Positions 56,473-64,000 of a stretch of 64,000 nt of DNA are shown piece after piece. The notes below the pieces were generated by a model. It saw nothing but the letters and a program-made list of their open reading frames with translations, made no database searches and had not been told where the DNA came from. The DNA comes from Rhodospirillales bacterium URHD0017 (GTDB lineage: Bacteria > Pseudomonadota > Alphaproteobacteria > Reyranellales > Reyranellaceae): NCBI GenBank assembly GCA_900110395.1, contig FODP01000005.1:368705-432704 (forward strand), given 5' to 3'. Within the stretch, counting starts at the first letter, position 1, and each line of letters starts with the position of its first letter. The translations under genes and the position numbers were made by a program.

Positions 56473-57165
56473 ATGATGGCCGAGCGCATCCTGATGATCG
56501 ACGACGACAGCCGCCTCGCCGGGATGGTCTCCGACTATCTCGGCGGGGCGGGCTTTCGTCTGACCATCGCCGGCACCGCGCGCGAGGGCGAGGCGCTGCT
56601 GAAGCGCGAGACTTTCGACGCCATCATCCTCGACCTCATGCTGCCCGACGCCGACGGCCTCGACCTGTGCCGCCGCCTGCGCACGGTCACCGACCTGCCG
56701 ATCCTGATGCTGACGGCGCGCGGCGAGCCGATGGACCGCGTGGTCGGCCTGGAAGTCGGCGCCGACGATTATCTCGCGAAACCCTTCGAGCCGCGCGAGC
56801 TGCAGGCCAGGCTGCGCGCCATCCTGCGCCGCAAGGGCACGCCGACGAAGAGCGAGATGCTGCACTTCGGCCGGCTCGAGATCGACAAGGGCGCGCGCGT
56901 CGTGCGCGTCGACGGCGAGGAGCGCACCATCACCTCCTACCAGTTCGCGATCCTGATCGCACTGGCCGAACGGGCCGGCCGCGTGCTGTCGCGCGATGCG
57001 CTGATGGACCTTCTGAAGGGCGAGAAGCTCGAAGCCTTCGACCGCTCGGTCGACGTCCATATCTCGCGTATCCGCGCCGCCATCGAGGACGATCCCAAGA
57101 AGCCCCGCCGCATCCTGACGATCCGCGGCGCGGGGTACGTCTTCGCCAAGGATCAGGACCGGTGA
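56473..57165 (+). CDS. OmpR-family response regulator
   Basis: About 230 residues: receiver domain with MIDDDSRLAGMVSDYLGG, phosphoacceptor D54 in IILDLMLPDADGLDL, LMLTARGE near residue 80 and the conserved Lys in DDYLAKPFEPRELQARL near 102. The winged-helix output domain is near 130-228 (LLKGEKLEAFDRSVDVHISR, then ILTIRGAGYVF). Starts at 56440, 56473 and 56476 are all in frame; the last two place the Asp where the family has it. The kinase gene lies 112 bases on, beyond a palindrome. Confidence 0.92.
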   Translation: MMAERILMIDDDSRLAGMVSDYLGGAGFRLTIAGTAREGEALLKRETFDAIILDLMLPDADGLDLCRRLRTVTDLPILMLTARGEPMDRVVGLEVGADDYLAKPFEPRELQARLRAILRRKGTPTKSEMLHFGRLEIDKGARVVRVDGEERTITSYQFAILIALAERAGRVLSRDALMDLLKGEKLEAFDRSVDVHISRIRAAIEDDPKKPRRILTIRGAGYVFAKDQDR

Positions 57166-57176
57166 TGCAGCGCCCA

Positions 57177-57247
57177 CTGTCATCCCGAGCGCAGCGAGGG
57201 ACCTTTACTGTTGCCCCAACGGTCCCTCGCTGCGCTCGGGATGACAG
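57177..57247. repeat. 71-bp palindrome between response regulator and kinase genes
   Basis: 27-base arms beginning CTGTCATCCCGAGCGCAGCG and continuing AGGGACC, with the reverse complement at 57221-57247, and a 17-base loop (TTTACTGTTGCCCCAAC). It is unrelated in sequence to the other palindrome families here. It occupies most of the gap between two genes that are normally coupled. Confidence 0.9.
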
Positions 57248-57277
57248 CGGTGCCGTGATCGACGGGCGTGCGTTCTG

Positions 57278-58531
57278 ATGCAGCGCCTCTACCTCCAGTT
57301 CTACCTCACCATCCTCGTCGTGCTGGCGGTGTTCGTCGGCGCGGCAGCGTTGCTGTGGCGACTGGCCGACGACGATGCGCGCACGCCGCAGTACTTCGAG
57401 GTCGCGGCCGAGCTCACCGGCGCGCTGCTGCCCGATGCCGACGCGCCGGCGCGCGAGCAGCAGGCGGCGGTCGAATCGCTGTATCGCAAACTTCGCTTCG
57501 ACATCGCGCTCTACCGGCCCAACGGCACCATGATCGCCATGGCGGGCAAGCCACCACCGCGCTTCGACCATAGAAACGCGCGACAGGGCTGGCGGCGAGG
57601 TCCCGGCGGGCCGAACTTCACCTTGCAGCTTCCCGACGGCCGCTGGCTGGTCGCCCGCCAGGTCCGTGACCGGCCGATCAGCCCGACCTTCTGGATCACC
57701 GCCTTCCTGGCCCTGGTGGCGCTCGCCGTCGCCGTCGGCGCCTATCCCGTCGTGCGCGGCCTCGGCCGACGGCTCGAGCGCCTGAAGGCCGGCGTCGAGC
57801 AGTTCGGCAACGACCTCGGCGCGCGCGTGAAGGTCGAGGGCCGCGACGAGGTCGCTGCCCTTGCGCAGAGTTTCAATCGCTCGGCCGAGCGCATCGAGCA
57901 GCTCGTGGCGGCCCATCGCATGCTGCTCGCCAATTGCAGCCACGAATTGCGCACGCCGCTTGCCCGCATCGCCGTCGCCGCCTCGTTGCTCAGCGAAGGC
58001 GCCGACGCCAAGACCCGCGAATCGCTGAAACACGATGTCGAGGAGCTCGACCAGCTGATCGAGCAGATCCTTCTGGCGAGTCGGCTGGAAGCGCTACCGA
58101 CCTTGGAGCATCGCGAGCCGGTCGATCTGCTGGCGCTCGCCGCCGAAGAGGCTGCGCGGTTCGACCTCGCCGCCACCGGCCAGCCGGTCACCGTGTCGGG
58201 CGACCGGACGCTGCTGCGCCGGCTGATCCGCAATCTTCTGGAGAATGCGCGGCGTTACGCCGGCAACGGGCCGATCGAAGTCTCCGTCACCGTGCAGGCC
58301 GGGCGCGCGGTCCTGGAGGTCTCCGATCACGGGCCCGGGGTGCCAGCATCAGAGCGGCAGCGCATCTTCGAGCCGTTCTATCGCCTGGCTGGCGGCGGCG
58401 AGACCGGGCGCGGCAGCGGGCTTGGCCTCGCCTTGGTGCTCGACATCGCCCGCCGTCACGGCGGCGACGCCGTTTGCTTGGCGGCAGAAAGCGGCGGCAG
58501 CCGCTTCCGGATCGACCTGCCGGCTGCGTAA
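57278..58531 (+). CDS. Sensor histidine kinase
   Basis: 417 residues: helix 1 FYLTILVVLAVFVGAAALLW, a periplasmic sensor of about 110 residues, helix 2 FWITAFLALVALAVAVGAYP near residue 132, HAMP, HisKA with phosphorylated H222 in NCSHELRTPLARIAVAA, and HATPase_c boxes NLLENARRYAGNGP near 320, DHGPGVP near 349 and GRGSGLGLALV near 380. Partner of the upstream regulator; with the Spy-like protein it forms a Cpx/Zra-style envelope-stress set. The stimulus is not known. Confidence 0.93.
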   Translation: MQRLYLQFYLTILVVLAVFVGAAALLWRLADDDARTPQYFEVAAELTGALLPDADAPAREQQAAVESLYRKLRFDIALYRPNGTMIAMAGKPPPRFDHRNARQGWRRGPGGPNFTLQLPDGRWLVARQVRDRPISPTFWITAFLALVALAVAVGAYPVVRGLGRRLERLKAGVEQFGNDLGARVKVEGRDEVAALAQSFNRSAERIEQLVAAHRMLLANCSHELRTPLARIAVAASLLSEGADAKTRESLKHDVEELDQLIEQILLASRLEALPTLEHREPVDLLALAAEEAARFDLAATGQPVTVSGDRTLLRRLIRNLLENARRYAGNGPIEVSVTVQAGRAVLEVSDHGPGVPASERQRIFEPFYRLAGGGETGRGSGLGLALVLDIARRHGGDAVCLAAESGGSRFRIDLPAA

Positions 58532-58583
58532 GATGCCCCGGTGAACGCCCATTCATATGAGGGCATTTACCGGAGGAACGCCC

Positions 58584-59855
58584 ATGGATTTCGACATTCC
58601 CGCGGAGATCTCGGCCTATCTCCGGGAGCTCGACGCCTTCATCGAGCGCGAGATCCGGCCGCTGGAGCGCGAGAACGACAACATCCGCTTCTTCGACCAT
58701 CGCCGCGAACACGCCCGCACCGATTGGGACAATGACGGCCAGCCGCGCCACGAGTGGGAGGCGCTTCTGGCCGAGATGCGCCGCCGCGCCGACAAGGCGG
58801 GCCACCTGCGCTTCGGCCTGCCCAAGGAGCTGGGCGGCAAGGACGGCTCGAACCTCGCCATGGCGATCATCCGCGAGCATCTCGCGCACAAGGGGCTCGG
58901 CCTGCACAACGACCTGCAGAACGAGAGCTCGATCGTCGGCAACTTCCCGGTCGCCCTGCTGCTGCACCGCTTCGGCACCAACGAGCAGAAGGAGCGCTAT
59001 CTCGAGGGCATGTTTACCGGCAAGGAGCGCATCGCCTTCGGCCTGACCGAGCCCAACCACGGCTCGGACGCCACCTTCATGGAAACCACCGCGACCAAGC
59101 AGGGCTCCGACTGGGTGATCAACGGCATGAAGCGCTTCAACACCGGCATGCATACCGCCACCGCCGATCTCGTCTTCGCCCGCACCTCGGGCAAGGCGGG
59201 CGACGCGCGCGGGATCTCGGCCTTCCTGACGCCGGTGACCTCGCCCGGCTTCAAGGTCGAGCACATGTGGTGGACCTTCAACATGCCGTCGGACCATGCC
59301 GAGGTGTCGTTGACCGACGTCAAGGTGCCGGCCTCGACCATGCTGGGCGAGGAAGGCCGCGGACTCGACGTGGCGCAGACCTTCGTGCACGAGAACCGCA
59401 TCCGCCAGGCCGCCTCGAGCCTCGGCGCCGCGCAATACTGCATCGACATGTCGGTGGCCTATGCCAAGAACCGCAAGGTGTTCGGCAAGGCGCTGGCCAC
59501 GAACCAGGCGATCCAGTTCCCGCTCGCCGAGCTGCACACCGAGGCCGAGATGACGCGCGGCCTGGTGCGCAAGACGGCGTGGCATCTCGACCGCGAGCAC
59601 CACATGAACGTCAGCGAATGGGTGGCGATGTCCAACTATCGCGCCAATCGACTGGTTTGCGAGGCCGCCGACCGCGCCATCCAGGTGCACGGCGGCATCG
59701 GCTATTCGCGGCATACGCCATTCGAGCACATCTATCGCCATCACCGGCGCTATCGCATCACCGAGGGCTCGGAGGAAATCCAGATCCGCCGCGTCGCCGG
59801 CGCGCTGTTCGGATTCTGGGGCGCGCAGAAGGCGTCGACGGCGCCGAACGGGTAA
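58584..59855 (+). CDS. Acyl-CoA dehydrogenase family protein
   Basis: A 423-residue flavoenzyme. FGLTEPNHGSDATFMETTAT near residue 153 is the FAD/substrate block, EGRGLDVAQTFVHENRIRQA near 259 precedes the helical domain, and AIQVHGGIGYSRHTPFEHIY near 368 is the C-terminal ACAD signature. Substrate length cannot be told; similar proteins are annotated as long-chain or unknown acyl-CoA dehydrogenases. ATG at 58584 after CGGAGGAA; the open frame upstream lacks family sequence. Confidence 0.92.
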   Translation: MDFDIPAEISAYLRELDAFIEREIRPLERENDNIRFFDHRREHARTDWDNDGQPRHEWEALLAEMRRRADKAGHLRFGLPKELGGKDGSNLAMAIIREHLAHKGLGLHNDLQNESSIVGNFPVALLLHRFGTNEQKERYLEGMFTGKERIAFGLTEPNHGSDATFMETTATKQGSDWVINGMKRFNTGMHTATADLVFARTSGKAGDARGISAFLTPVTSPGFKVEHMWWTFNMPSDHAEVSLTDVKVPASTMLGEEGRGLDVAQTFVHENRIRQAASSLGAAQYCIDMSVAYAKNRKVFGKALATNQAIQFPLAELHTEAEMTRGLVRKTAWHLDREHHMNVSEWVAMSNYRANRLVCEAADRAIQVHGGIGYSRHTPFEHIYRHHRRYRITEGSEEIQIRRVAGALFGFWGAQKASTAPNG

Positions 59856-59891
59856 TTCTCGCGCATCCGCGCTCTTCCACTCCTAATCAGG

Positions 59892-59984
59892 TTCCTCTCC
59901 CCGCTAGGGGGAGAGGCTAGGTGAGGGGGGCGATGACGTGCGCTTCCCCTCACCCAACCTCTCCCCCTGACGGGGGAGAGGAGC
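59892..59984. repeat. AG-rich palindromic repeat, family A copy 4
   Basis: TTCCTCTCCCCGCTAGGGGG hairpin, central arms GGTGAGGGG / CCCCTCACC, second hairpin CTCTCCCCCTGACGGGGGAGAG. The right edge ends GGAGAGGAGCA instead of GGAGAGGAACATGA, so this copy is the most diverged. It ends 14 bases before the EamA start codon. Confidence 0.88.
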
Positions 59985-59998
59985 AAGATTGGGAGAAG

Positions 59999-60913
59999 AT
60001 GAAACAGAACGGCACCTCCCGCTTCACCGGCGATGCCGTGATGTTCGGCACGGCGATGCTCCTGGGTTCGAGCTATCCGTTTGCCAAGGACGTGCTGGCC
60101 GTCATGAGCCCCCTGCTCTACAGCGCCTCGCGCTACCTCGTGGCCGGCCTCTTCCTGTTCGCCGTAGCGGCGCTGATGCGCAAGCCGATCGCCCTGTCGC
60201 GCCGCGACTGGCTGCCGATGATCCTGCTGTCGCTGACCGGCGTCGCGTTGTTCCAGGCCTCCTGGGGCCTGGCGATGGCACGCACGCCGCCGTCGGTCGG
60301 CTCGATCGTCATGACCACCACGACGGCCTTCTCGGCCATCCTCGCCTGGTTCAGCGGCCGCCGGCTGCCGGCGCTCGGCTGGATCGGCATCGTTGTCGCC
60401 TTCGCGGGCGTCGTGGTCGTGGTCAACAATTCACTGACGCGTTTCACCATCTCGTTCGGCAGCCTGGATGGCACCCTGATCTGGATCGTGGCGGCGTTCG
60501 CCTGGGCGCTCTATGTCGAGCGCAGCGCGCCCTACAACCTGCGGCTTGGCGCCCTGACGGTCATCGCCTGGACCACCCTGATCGGCGCGCTGATCCTGCT
60601 GCCCATCGCGCTGATCTTCGATTCGCTCGCCGAGTTCGCTCGCCTCGACGACCGCCTGCTGGGCTACTGGCTCTACACCGCTATCTTCCCGGTGGGCGTG
60701 GCTTTCCTCGGCCTCACCGCCGGCCTGGAGCGGCTGGGGGTGAGCCGGGTCATGGTCTACATGTACCTGATCCCGGTGGCCGGCGTGGGCCTGTCGGCGG
60801 CGTTTTTCGGCGATCCGCTGACGGCAGCCCGCGTGCTGGGCGGCCTGATCGTGCTTTTGGGCGTCATTCTGACGCGCGTTGCGCTCGACCGCGCGGCGCG
60901 GGTTCCTGTATGA
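59999..60913 (+). CDS. EamA/DMT-family transporter
   Basis: A 304-residue inner-membrane transporter with about ten helices in two EamA repeats: MFGTAMLLGSSYPFAKDVLA near residue 15, WGLAMARTPPSVGSIVMTTT near 88 and VMVYMYLIPVAGVGLSAAFF near 250. It is distinct from the EamA protein at 10814. The ATG at 59999 follows GGGAGAAG; the frame is open upstream through the palindrome. Substrate unknown. Confidence 0.88.
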   Translation: MKQNGTSRFTGDAVMFGTAMLLGSSYPFAKDVLAVMSPLLYSASRYLVAGLFLFAVAALMRKPIALSRRDWLPMILLSLTGVALFQASWGLAMARTPPSVGSIVMTTTTAFSAILAWFSGRRLPALGWIGIVVAFAGVVVVVNNSLTRFTISFGSLDGTLIWIVAAFAWALYVERSAPYNLRLGALTVIAWTTLIGALILLPIALIFDSLAEFARLDDRLLGYWLYTAIFPVGVAFLGLTAGLERLGVSRVMVYMYLIPVAGVGLSAAFFGDPLTAARVLGGLIVLLGVILTRVALDRAARVPV

Positions 60914-60940
60914 ACGGGCTGCCAACTTAGAGGACTTCCA

Positions 60941-61618
60941 ATGGCCCGCCAGGCCAGCAACTCGCCCACCAAGAAAAAGGCCGCCCCCAAGGCCACCGTC
61001 ACGCAGATGCTCACCACCCCCGGCTCGGGCGGTCGGCGGGCCTTCGTGTCGCGCGCCACCAAGGAGACGCGCATTGCCGCTGCCATCAATCTCGACGGCA
61101 CCGGCAAGTACGACATCAAGACCGGCATCGGCTTCCTCGACCACATGCTGGAGCAGCTCTCCCGCCACAGCCTGATCGACATCACGCTGCGCGCCGAGGG
61201 CGACCTGCACATCGACTATCACCACACCACCGAGGATTCGGGCATCGTGCTGGGCGAGTGCCTGGCCAAGGCGCTGGGCGACCGCGCCGGCATCCGCCGC
61301 TATGGCGCGGCCCACATCCCGATGGACGAGACCCTGACCGAGGTGGCGCTCGACGCCTCGAACCGGCCCTACCTGATCTGGAAGGTCGCCTTCTCCAAGC
61401 CCAAGCTCGGCACCATGGACACCGAGCTGTTCAAGGAGTGGTTCCAGGCCTTCGCCCAGCTCGGCGGGCTGACCTTGCACGTGTGGAACCACTACGGCGA
61501 CAACAACCACCACATCGTCGAAAGCTGCTTCAAGGGGCTGGCGCGCGCGCTGCGCGTCGCGGTCGAGATCGATCCGCGCCAAACCCAGGCGGTACCCAGC
61601 ACCAAGGGCGTTCTCTGA
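60941..61618 (+). CDS. hisB: Imidazoleglycerol-phosphate dehydratase
   Basis: Seventh step of histidine synthesis. The manganese-binding repeats are seen: [19 protein letters not shown] near residue 66, [20 protein letters not shown] near 91, and [20 protein letters not shown] near 184. The first 30 residues ([17 protein letters not shown] and on) are a basic, disordered extension before the usual [14 protein letters not shown] start; an internal start there is possible but has no obvious ATG. hisH follows 25 bases later. Confidence 0.96.
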   Translation: MARQASNSPTKKKAAPKATVTQMLTTPGSGGRRAFVSRATKETRIAAAINLDGTGKYDIKTGIGFLDHMLEQLSRHSLIDITLRAEGDLHIDYHHTTEDSGIVLGECLAKALGDRAGIRRYGAAHIPMDETLTEVALDASNRPYLIWKVAFSKPKLGTMDTELFKEWFQAFAQLGGLTLHVWNHYGDNNHHIVESCFKGLARALRVAVEIDPRQTQAVPSTKGVL

Positions 61619-61643
61619 ACGCCCCCCTTGTGATCATGGGCCG

Positions 61644-62285
61644 ATGACCGTCGCCATCGTCGACTACGGATCGGGCAACCTCCGCTCCGCCGCGAAAGCC
61701 ATCGAGCGCGCCGCGCGCGAGGCCGGTGCGGACGACCGCGTGCTGGTGACCTCCAACCCGCGCGAGGTGGCCGACGCCGACCGCATCGTGCTGCCGGGCG
61801 TCGGCGCCTTCGCCGACTGCCGCGCCGGCCTCTATGGCGTGCCGGGCATGGTCGACACCCTGCAGCGCGCGGTGATCGAGCAGGGCAAGCCCTTCCTCGG
61901 CATCTGCGTCGGCATGCAGCTGATGGCCACGCGCGGCGTCGAATACGGCATCCATGCCGGCCTCGACTGGATCCGGGGTGACGTCGTGCGCATCGATCCG
62001 GGCAAAGACCATCTGAAGATCCCACACATGGGCTGGAACGAACTGGATGCGCTGAAGCCGCACGCCTTGCTCGAAGGCATCGCCCCGCGCGACCACGCCT
62101 ATTTCGTCCACTCCTTCCAGCTCAAGGCGAGCCGGCCTGAGACGGTCCTGGCTCTGACCGACTATGGCGGACCGATCACCGCCGTCGTCGGTCGCGACAA
62201 CCTCGCGGGCACACAGTTCCATCCCGAGAAGAGCCAGGCGACGGGCCTGAAGCTGATCGCCAACTTCCTGCGCTGGAAGCCCTGA
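61644..62285 (+). CDS. hisH: Imidazole glycerol phosphate synthase glutaminase subunit
   Basis: Supplies ammonia to HisF. 213 residues of class I glutamine amidotransferase: [20 protein letters not shown] at the start, [14 protein letters not shown] near residue 51, nucleophile Cys in [11 protein letters not shown] near 84, and the His/Glu pair in [13 protein letters not shown] near 191. The usual next genes hisA and hisF are not in the window; a repeat-bearing gap and a membrane protein gene follow. Confidence 0.97.
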   Translation: MTVAIVDYGSGNLRSAAKAIERAAREAGADDRVLVTSNPREVADADRIVLPGVGAFADCRAGLYGVPGMVDTLQRAVIEQGKPFLGICVGMQLMATRGVEYGIHAGLDWIRGDVVRIDPGKDHLKIPHMGWNELDALKPHALLEGIAPRDHAYFVHSFQLKASRPETVLALTDYGGPITAVVGRDNLAGTQFHPEKSQATGLKLIANFLRWKP

Positions 62286-62313
62286 CGCATCGCTGCGCGG
62301 CCGGCGCTGCGCA

Positions 62314-62347
62314 GTTGCATTTCATACAGAGTTGCATTTCATACAGA
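62314..62347. repeat. Two tandem 17-bp direct repeats
   Basis: GTTGCATTTCATACAGA occurs twice without a gap (62314-62330 and 62331-62347), followed by a partial third, ACTGCA. AT-richer than its surroundings, it lies 97 bases upstream of the membrane-protein gene. The rest of the gap 62286-62443 shows only the CCGGAGG ribosome-binding site. Confidence 0.85.
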
Positions 62348-62443
62348 ACTGCACGTTAATCGCGCATCGCCGCGACGCCATCTTCGCTGCGACGCAGCTG
62401 CATTACCAACAACCGACCCGAAAGTCTCCGGAGGCATTCAGCG

Positions 62444-62944
62444 TTGCCCAACGTGCGATCATCGTCGGCCGCAACTTTTGCCTTTTTCGTGGCCTTGCTG
62501 GCTTCGGCGCTGCTGCTTGGCCCGGCCCTCGCCCATGCCTTCGAATTGCCCAACAAGCTCGGCCTGTCGCGCGACGAGTATTTCATCGTCCAGAAGTCCT
62601 ATCGCGGCTGGAACCTGTTCGCCTGGCTCCTGGCGGTGCAGATCCTGGCGCTGCTTGCTGCCGCCATCTCGGCGCGGGCGGAGCGGCGCGTGCTGGTGTT
62701 GACCCTTCTGGCCCTGGCCTGCGTGCTGTTGGCCCAGGGTGTGTTCTGGACGTTCACCTATCCCGCCAACGTCGCCACGGCGAACTGGACCGTCTCGCCG
62801 GACAACTGGGCCAAGCTACGCCTGCAATGGGAATTCTCGCACGCCGCCGGCACCGCCCTGCAGGTGCTGGGCATCAGCCTGCTTTTCATCGCCGTCCTCA
62901 ACCGCGGCCGGCGCTACCAGATGCGAAGTTACTACTACTACTGA
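62444..62944 (+). CDS. Four-helix membrane protein, DUF1772-like
   Basis: A 166-residue inner-membrane protein with four helices: FAFFVALLASALLLGPALAH, AWLLAVQILALLAAAI near residue 60, VLTLLALACVLLAQGVFW near 86 and LQVLGISLLFIAVL near 140. HAFELPNKLGLSRDEYFIVQ near residue 31 and FTYPAN near 104 recall DUF1772/anthrone-oxygenase-like proteins, but the match is tentative. It ends with four tyrosines. A TTG start at 62444 is supported by CCGGAGG 8 bases upstream. A copper-protein gene follows 61 bases later. Confidence 0.7.
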   Translation: MPNVRSSSAATFAFFVALLASALLLGPALAHAFELPNKLGLSRDEYFIVQKSYRGWNLFAWLLAVQILALLAAAISARAERRVLVLTLLALACVLLAQGVFWTFTYPANVATANWTVSPDNWAKLRLQWEFSHAAGTALQVLGISLLFIAVLNRGRRYQMRSYYYY

Positions 62945-63005
62945 CATCGGTAACCAATCGCCGAGGCCGGGCGTTCATGCCGTATTCCCCACCGGAGAGA
63001 GCGGC

Positions 63006-63419
63006 ATGCGCGTGCGCGAGATGTTGTCCAGCCATCCCCAGGCAGCCGGCGTCGTCAACGACGCGCTGGCACAGTGCATAGAAGCCTGCTTCGGTTGCGC
63101 CCAGGTCTGCATGTCGTGCGCCGATGCCTGCCTCGCCGAGGATCGCTCCTCGCAGCTCACCCGTTGCATCCGCCTCGATCTCGATTGCGCCGATGCCTGC
63201 GCCACCACGGGGTCGGTGCTGAGCCGGCGGACCGCCGCAACCTCGGCCCTGATGGTGCAGATGCTGGAAACCTGCGCCGACTTCTGCCGCCTGTGCGCCG
63301 ACGAGTGCGAAAGGCACGCCGGCCACCACGAGCATTGCCGCCTGTGCGCCGAGACCTGCCGGCAATGCGAGCGCGCCTGTCATCAGGCAGCGAGCGCCAG
63401 CGGCCTCACCGGCCCCTAG
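63006..63419 (+). CDS. Four-helix-bundle copper-storage-type protein (Csp3-like)
   Basis: A 137-residue protein of the DUF326/Csp family, whose four-helix bundles store many Cu(I) ions through cysteine thiolates. Eighteen cysteines are counted, spaced CxxxC and CxxC along each helix (24, 28, 31, 35, 38, 42, 54, 61, 65, 90, 94, 97, 101, 111, 114, 118, 121, 125), plus a His cluster HAGHHEHC near residue 104. No signal peptide, so it is cytosolic like Csp3. Convergent with the next gene by a 4-base overlap. Confidence 0.9.
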   Translation: MRVREMLSSHPQAAGVVNDALAQCIEACFGCAQVCMSCADACLAEDRSSQLTRCIRLDLDCADACATTGSVLSRRTAATSALMVQMLETCADFCRLCADECERHAGHHEHCRLCAETCRQCERACHQAASASGLTGP

Positions 63420-63706
63420 CCGCGCGGCGGCAGCGTGAAGCCCGCGTTCAAGAGCTTGCGCTCGAGGATGGGGATCGATGCCGCGGCATCGCCTTCATGG
63501 CACTTGGCCAGCGCCACCCCGCCATTGACATCGGGTTTGACCGGCGCGCTGGGACCGTGCTCCGACCGTCCGACATAGCGAATATAGAGATCGCTGAGCT
63601 GGGCGCAGTAGCGCAGGTCAGCGGCGCTGGCGACTCGCTGGGCCTGCGAGCCCGTCGGCAAGGCGATCACCGCGATGAGTAACGAGAGGGCAAGAGCTTT
63701 CGACAT
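63416..63706 (-). CDS. Small secreted protein, unknown function
   Basis: A 96-residue protein. MSKALALSLLIAVIALPTG and SQAQ form a cleavable signal peptide; the mature part has two cysteines (LRYCAQLSDLYIRYVG near residue 30 and LAKCHEGDAA near 66) that could form a disulfide. It ends LNAGFTLPPRG. Family not recognised. ATG at 63706 is preferred to the GTG at 63736, because it starts directly before the hydrophobic core. Confidence 0.72.
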   Translation of the reverse strand: MSKALALSLLIAVIALPTGSQAQRVASAADLRYCAQLSDLYIRYVGRSEHGPSAPVKPDVNGGVALAKCHEGDAAASIPILERKLLNAGFTLPPRG

Positions 63707-63811
63707 GGCCAAGGCTGGTGAAATCCAGTCTACCACGTAGGGGGCAAACTGGGCGTAAAAGCGGCCGAACCTCCAAATGACGGCGATCCGGGCCGACCTT
63801 ACGCTCAGCCG

Positions 63812-64000
63812 TTACCGCCGGCTGGGCGAGCGCAGGCTGGCCGACGGGGCCAAAGCCGGCGCGGTGCCGCTGGCGACAGCGGCCGAAAATGGCGGCGCCA
63901 ATCCCAGAAAGGCGCCGAGGGACCGTTCGATCAGGCCACGGTCCAGGCCGTCGACGATGAAGACCAGACGCGAATGGCGGTCGTCGTCCGGCCAGGCCGA
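63812..64000 (-). CDS. CobW/COG0523-type GTPase C-terminus, N-terminus outside window
   Basis: The last 62 codons of a minus-strand gene ending at TAA 63814-63812. WPDDDRHSRLVFIVDGLDRG near the visible start matches the C-terminal CobW domain of COG0523 metallochaperones, usually followed by a helix such as IERSLGAFLGL. An Ala/Ser/Pro-rich tail of about 25 residues ends the chain. The GTPase domain is not visible, so the family call rests on this short stretch. Confidence 0.65.
   Translation of the reverse strand, partial: SAWPDDDRHSRLVFIVDGLDRGLIERSLGAFLGLAPPFSAAVASGTAPALAPSASLRSPSRR

Overview
The window is a gene-dense stretch of a high-GC Gram-negative chromosome. Gene content and order point to an alphaproteobacterium of the Rhodospirillales type. 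The supporting blocks are rsmI-yraN-gshB beside an LpoA-like lipoprotein, tsaD-gpsA-EVE divergent from hemC, ffh-rpsP-rimM-trmD-rplS-leuC, ftsY beside yciB, and pheA beside a membrane-anchored cytochrome c. A Reyranella-like genus is a guess from overall flavour, not a demonstrated assignment. I see no rRNA, tRNA, CRISPR array, prophage or insertion sequence. No gap without a gene exceeds about 180 bases.

Layout. 1-5097: gshB (cut by the window edge), a SirB1-like protein, yraN and rsmI on the minus strand, divergent from an LpoA-like lipoprotein and a HAD hydrolase. 5222-9133: a thioredoxin-like ferredoxin, a DUF6489 protein, a diaminopropionate ammonia-lyase-like enzyme and a DUF255 thioredoxin-domain protein. 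9090-18739: a lipoprotein, a creatininase-family amidohydrolase, the minus-strand run tsaD / TIGR02466 oxygenase / gpsA / EVE / EamA transporter, and the plus-strand run hemC / M48 lipoprotein / TusA-like / pgk / Nudix.

18741-31429 is the most distinctive accessory region. It holds two paralogous Rieske oxygenase alpha subunits, two complete Fbp-type ABC importers and two paralogous IclR regulators, arranged roughly as mirror images around one iclR gene. The two oxygenase promoters share a 30-bp element (24 of 30 positions identical), built from inverted and direct CGTAC repeats just upstream of each ribosome-binding site. This looks like a co-regulated uptake and ring-oxidation system with an unknown substrate. 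No reductase partner is encoded nearby.

31541-45810: yciB, ftsY and dapF (minus); a possible glycosyltransferase; a 2-hydroxychromene-2-carboxylate isomerase-like protein; a CPBP protease; the SRP/ribosome run ffh-rpsP-rimM-trmD-rplS running into leuC, two RDD membrane proteins, leuD and leuB; then an anti-sigma/ECF sigma pair. The sigma gene is divergent from a Tat-exported metallophosphoesterase and a CuA-motif cupredoxin. The gap between them holds two back-to-back promoters of identical form, GGGAAT-N16-CGGTA.

47149-64000: a HerA-like ATPase, a TIM-barrel isomerase, PhzF, a GST with an extra C-terminal domain, a small membrane protein, rpe, pheA, cytochrome c, a histidinol-phosphatase-like enzyme, GNAT, a Spy-like protein followed by a response regulator and sensor kinase, an acyl-CoA dehydrogenase, an EamA transporter, hisB-hisH, a membrane protein, an 18-cysteine copper-storage-type protein, a small secreted protein and the end of a CobW-like GTPase. 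Several families of long GC-rich palindromes occupy the intergenic gaps, often between convergent genes or directly behind the oxygenase genes.
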